DNA of 6,488 nucleotides, taken from assembly GCA_007571115.1 (NCBI GenBank), contig RKSA01000024.1, positions 1-6,488 of the forward strand, in the 5' to 3' direction. Below are positions 6,249-6,488 of this stretch, piece after piece. The stretch comes from Gammaproteobacteria bacterium. Its GTDB lineage: Bacteria > Pseudomonadota > Gammaproteobacteria > Pseudomonadales > Pseudohongiellaceae. Each line of letters starts with the position of its first letter. The first letter of the stretch is position 1. Made by a program: the position numbers and the translations under genes. The notes beneath the pieces are model-generated. The model searched no databases and was not told the DNA's origin. It worked only from the letters and a program-made list of their open reading frames with translations.

Positions 6249-6488
6249 TCAGCCAAGCTTGGCGCCGTTCGGTACGGGGCGCTCCGGAATCGCCAGCACC
6301 ACGGCGCCATCGGGCTGGTAGAAGCCGGTCACAAGGCATTCGGACATGACCGGCCCGATCTGCTTCGGCGGGAAGTTGGTCACCGCGACCACCTGCCGGC
6401 CGGGCAGCTCCTCGCGGCTGTACAGGTCGGTGATCTGGGCGCTCGACTTGAGCGTTCCGACTTCGGGGCCGAAATCGACGTGCAGGAT
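6249..6488 (-). CDS. csaA: CsaA-like tRNA-binding domain protein (5' end outside window)
   Basis: The last 79 residues of a small OB-fold tRNA-binding protein of the CsaA / EMAP-II-like group, which has chaperone-like and tRNA-binding members of about 110 residues. About 30 N-terminal residues therefore lie beyond the window. The fragment begins at ILHVDFGPEVG and contains KSSAQITDLY, then GRQVVAV, then NFPPKQIGPVMSECLVTG, the hallmark block of the family, and ends PERPVPNGAKLG before TGA at 6251-6249. It is cytoplasmic. It is the first visible gene of the probable operon with the GST 21 bases downstream. A functional tie to the GST and amidohydrolase is not evident, and simple co-transcription is enough to explain the order. 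The family assignment is strong; the symbol is by family resemblance. Confidence 0.88.
   Translation of the reverse strand: MLHVDFGPEVGTLKSSAQITDLYSREELPGRQVVAVTNFPPKQIGPVMSECLVTGFYQPDGAVVLAIPERPVPNGAKLG

Noticed and set aside
1..6488. CRISPR arrays, tRNA or rRNA genes, insertion sequences, phage integrase
   Set aside because: No regularly spaced repeats, no cloverleaf-like segments that I could recognise, and no transposase or integrase motifs on either strand.

Overview
The window looks like a stretch of a proteobacterial chromosome. The flanking genes are GC-rich (about 58-67% in the lines I counted), use GTG or ATG starts with purine-rich ribosome sites, and include a Sec-exported cytochrome c / copper-enzyme fusion, a Tat-type amidohydrolase, a glutathione S-transferase (GST) and a CsaA-like tRNA-binding protein. 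A gamma- or alphaproteobacterium would fit, but I cannot name the genus from the sequence.

Layout. (1) 1-114 is a short lead-in that may hold the tail of an upstream gene and carries three 9-bp tandem repeats just before a ribosome site. (2) 115-1971 (+) encodes a 618-residue exported protein: a cysteine-less redoxin fold, a one-heme cytochrome c segment and a PHM/DBM-like two-copper monooxygenase domain with all six expected copper ligands. (3) 1972-4035 is a compositionally different segment. It holds a small AT-rich gene of unknown function (2056-2646, +, about 35% GC) convergent with an Orc1/Cdc6-like AAA+ ATPase gene (2740-3948, -, about 48% GC). The ATPase gene has a recognisable promoter overlapping an 8-bp inverted repeat. 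The segment sits exactly between the stop codons of its GC-rich neighbours and is bounded by the hexamer TTCGGG on both sides. (4) 4036-6488 (-) is a probable operon read right to left: CsaA-like protein (cut by the window edge), GST, then a Tat-targeted amidohydrolase.

How the parts may work together. The exported multidomain oxidase and the amidohydrolase operon converge on each other and look like resident genes. The two genes between them look like accessory cargo, probably acquired separately given their different base composition. There is no CRISPR array, rRNA, tRNA, transposase or integrase. The most distinctive points are the heme-plus-dicopper fusion, the Gln-for-His change in the amidohydrolase metal motif, and the small accessory island. 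A new system in the island is possible, but the sequence alone does not demonstrate one.
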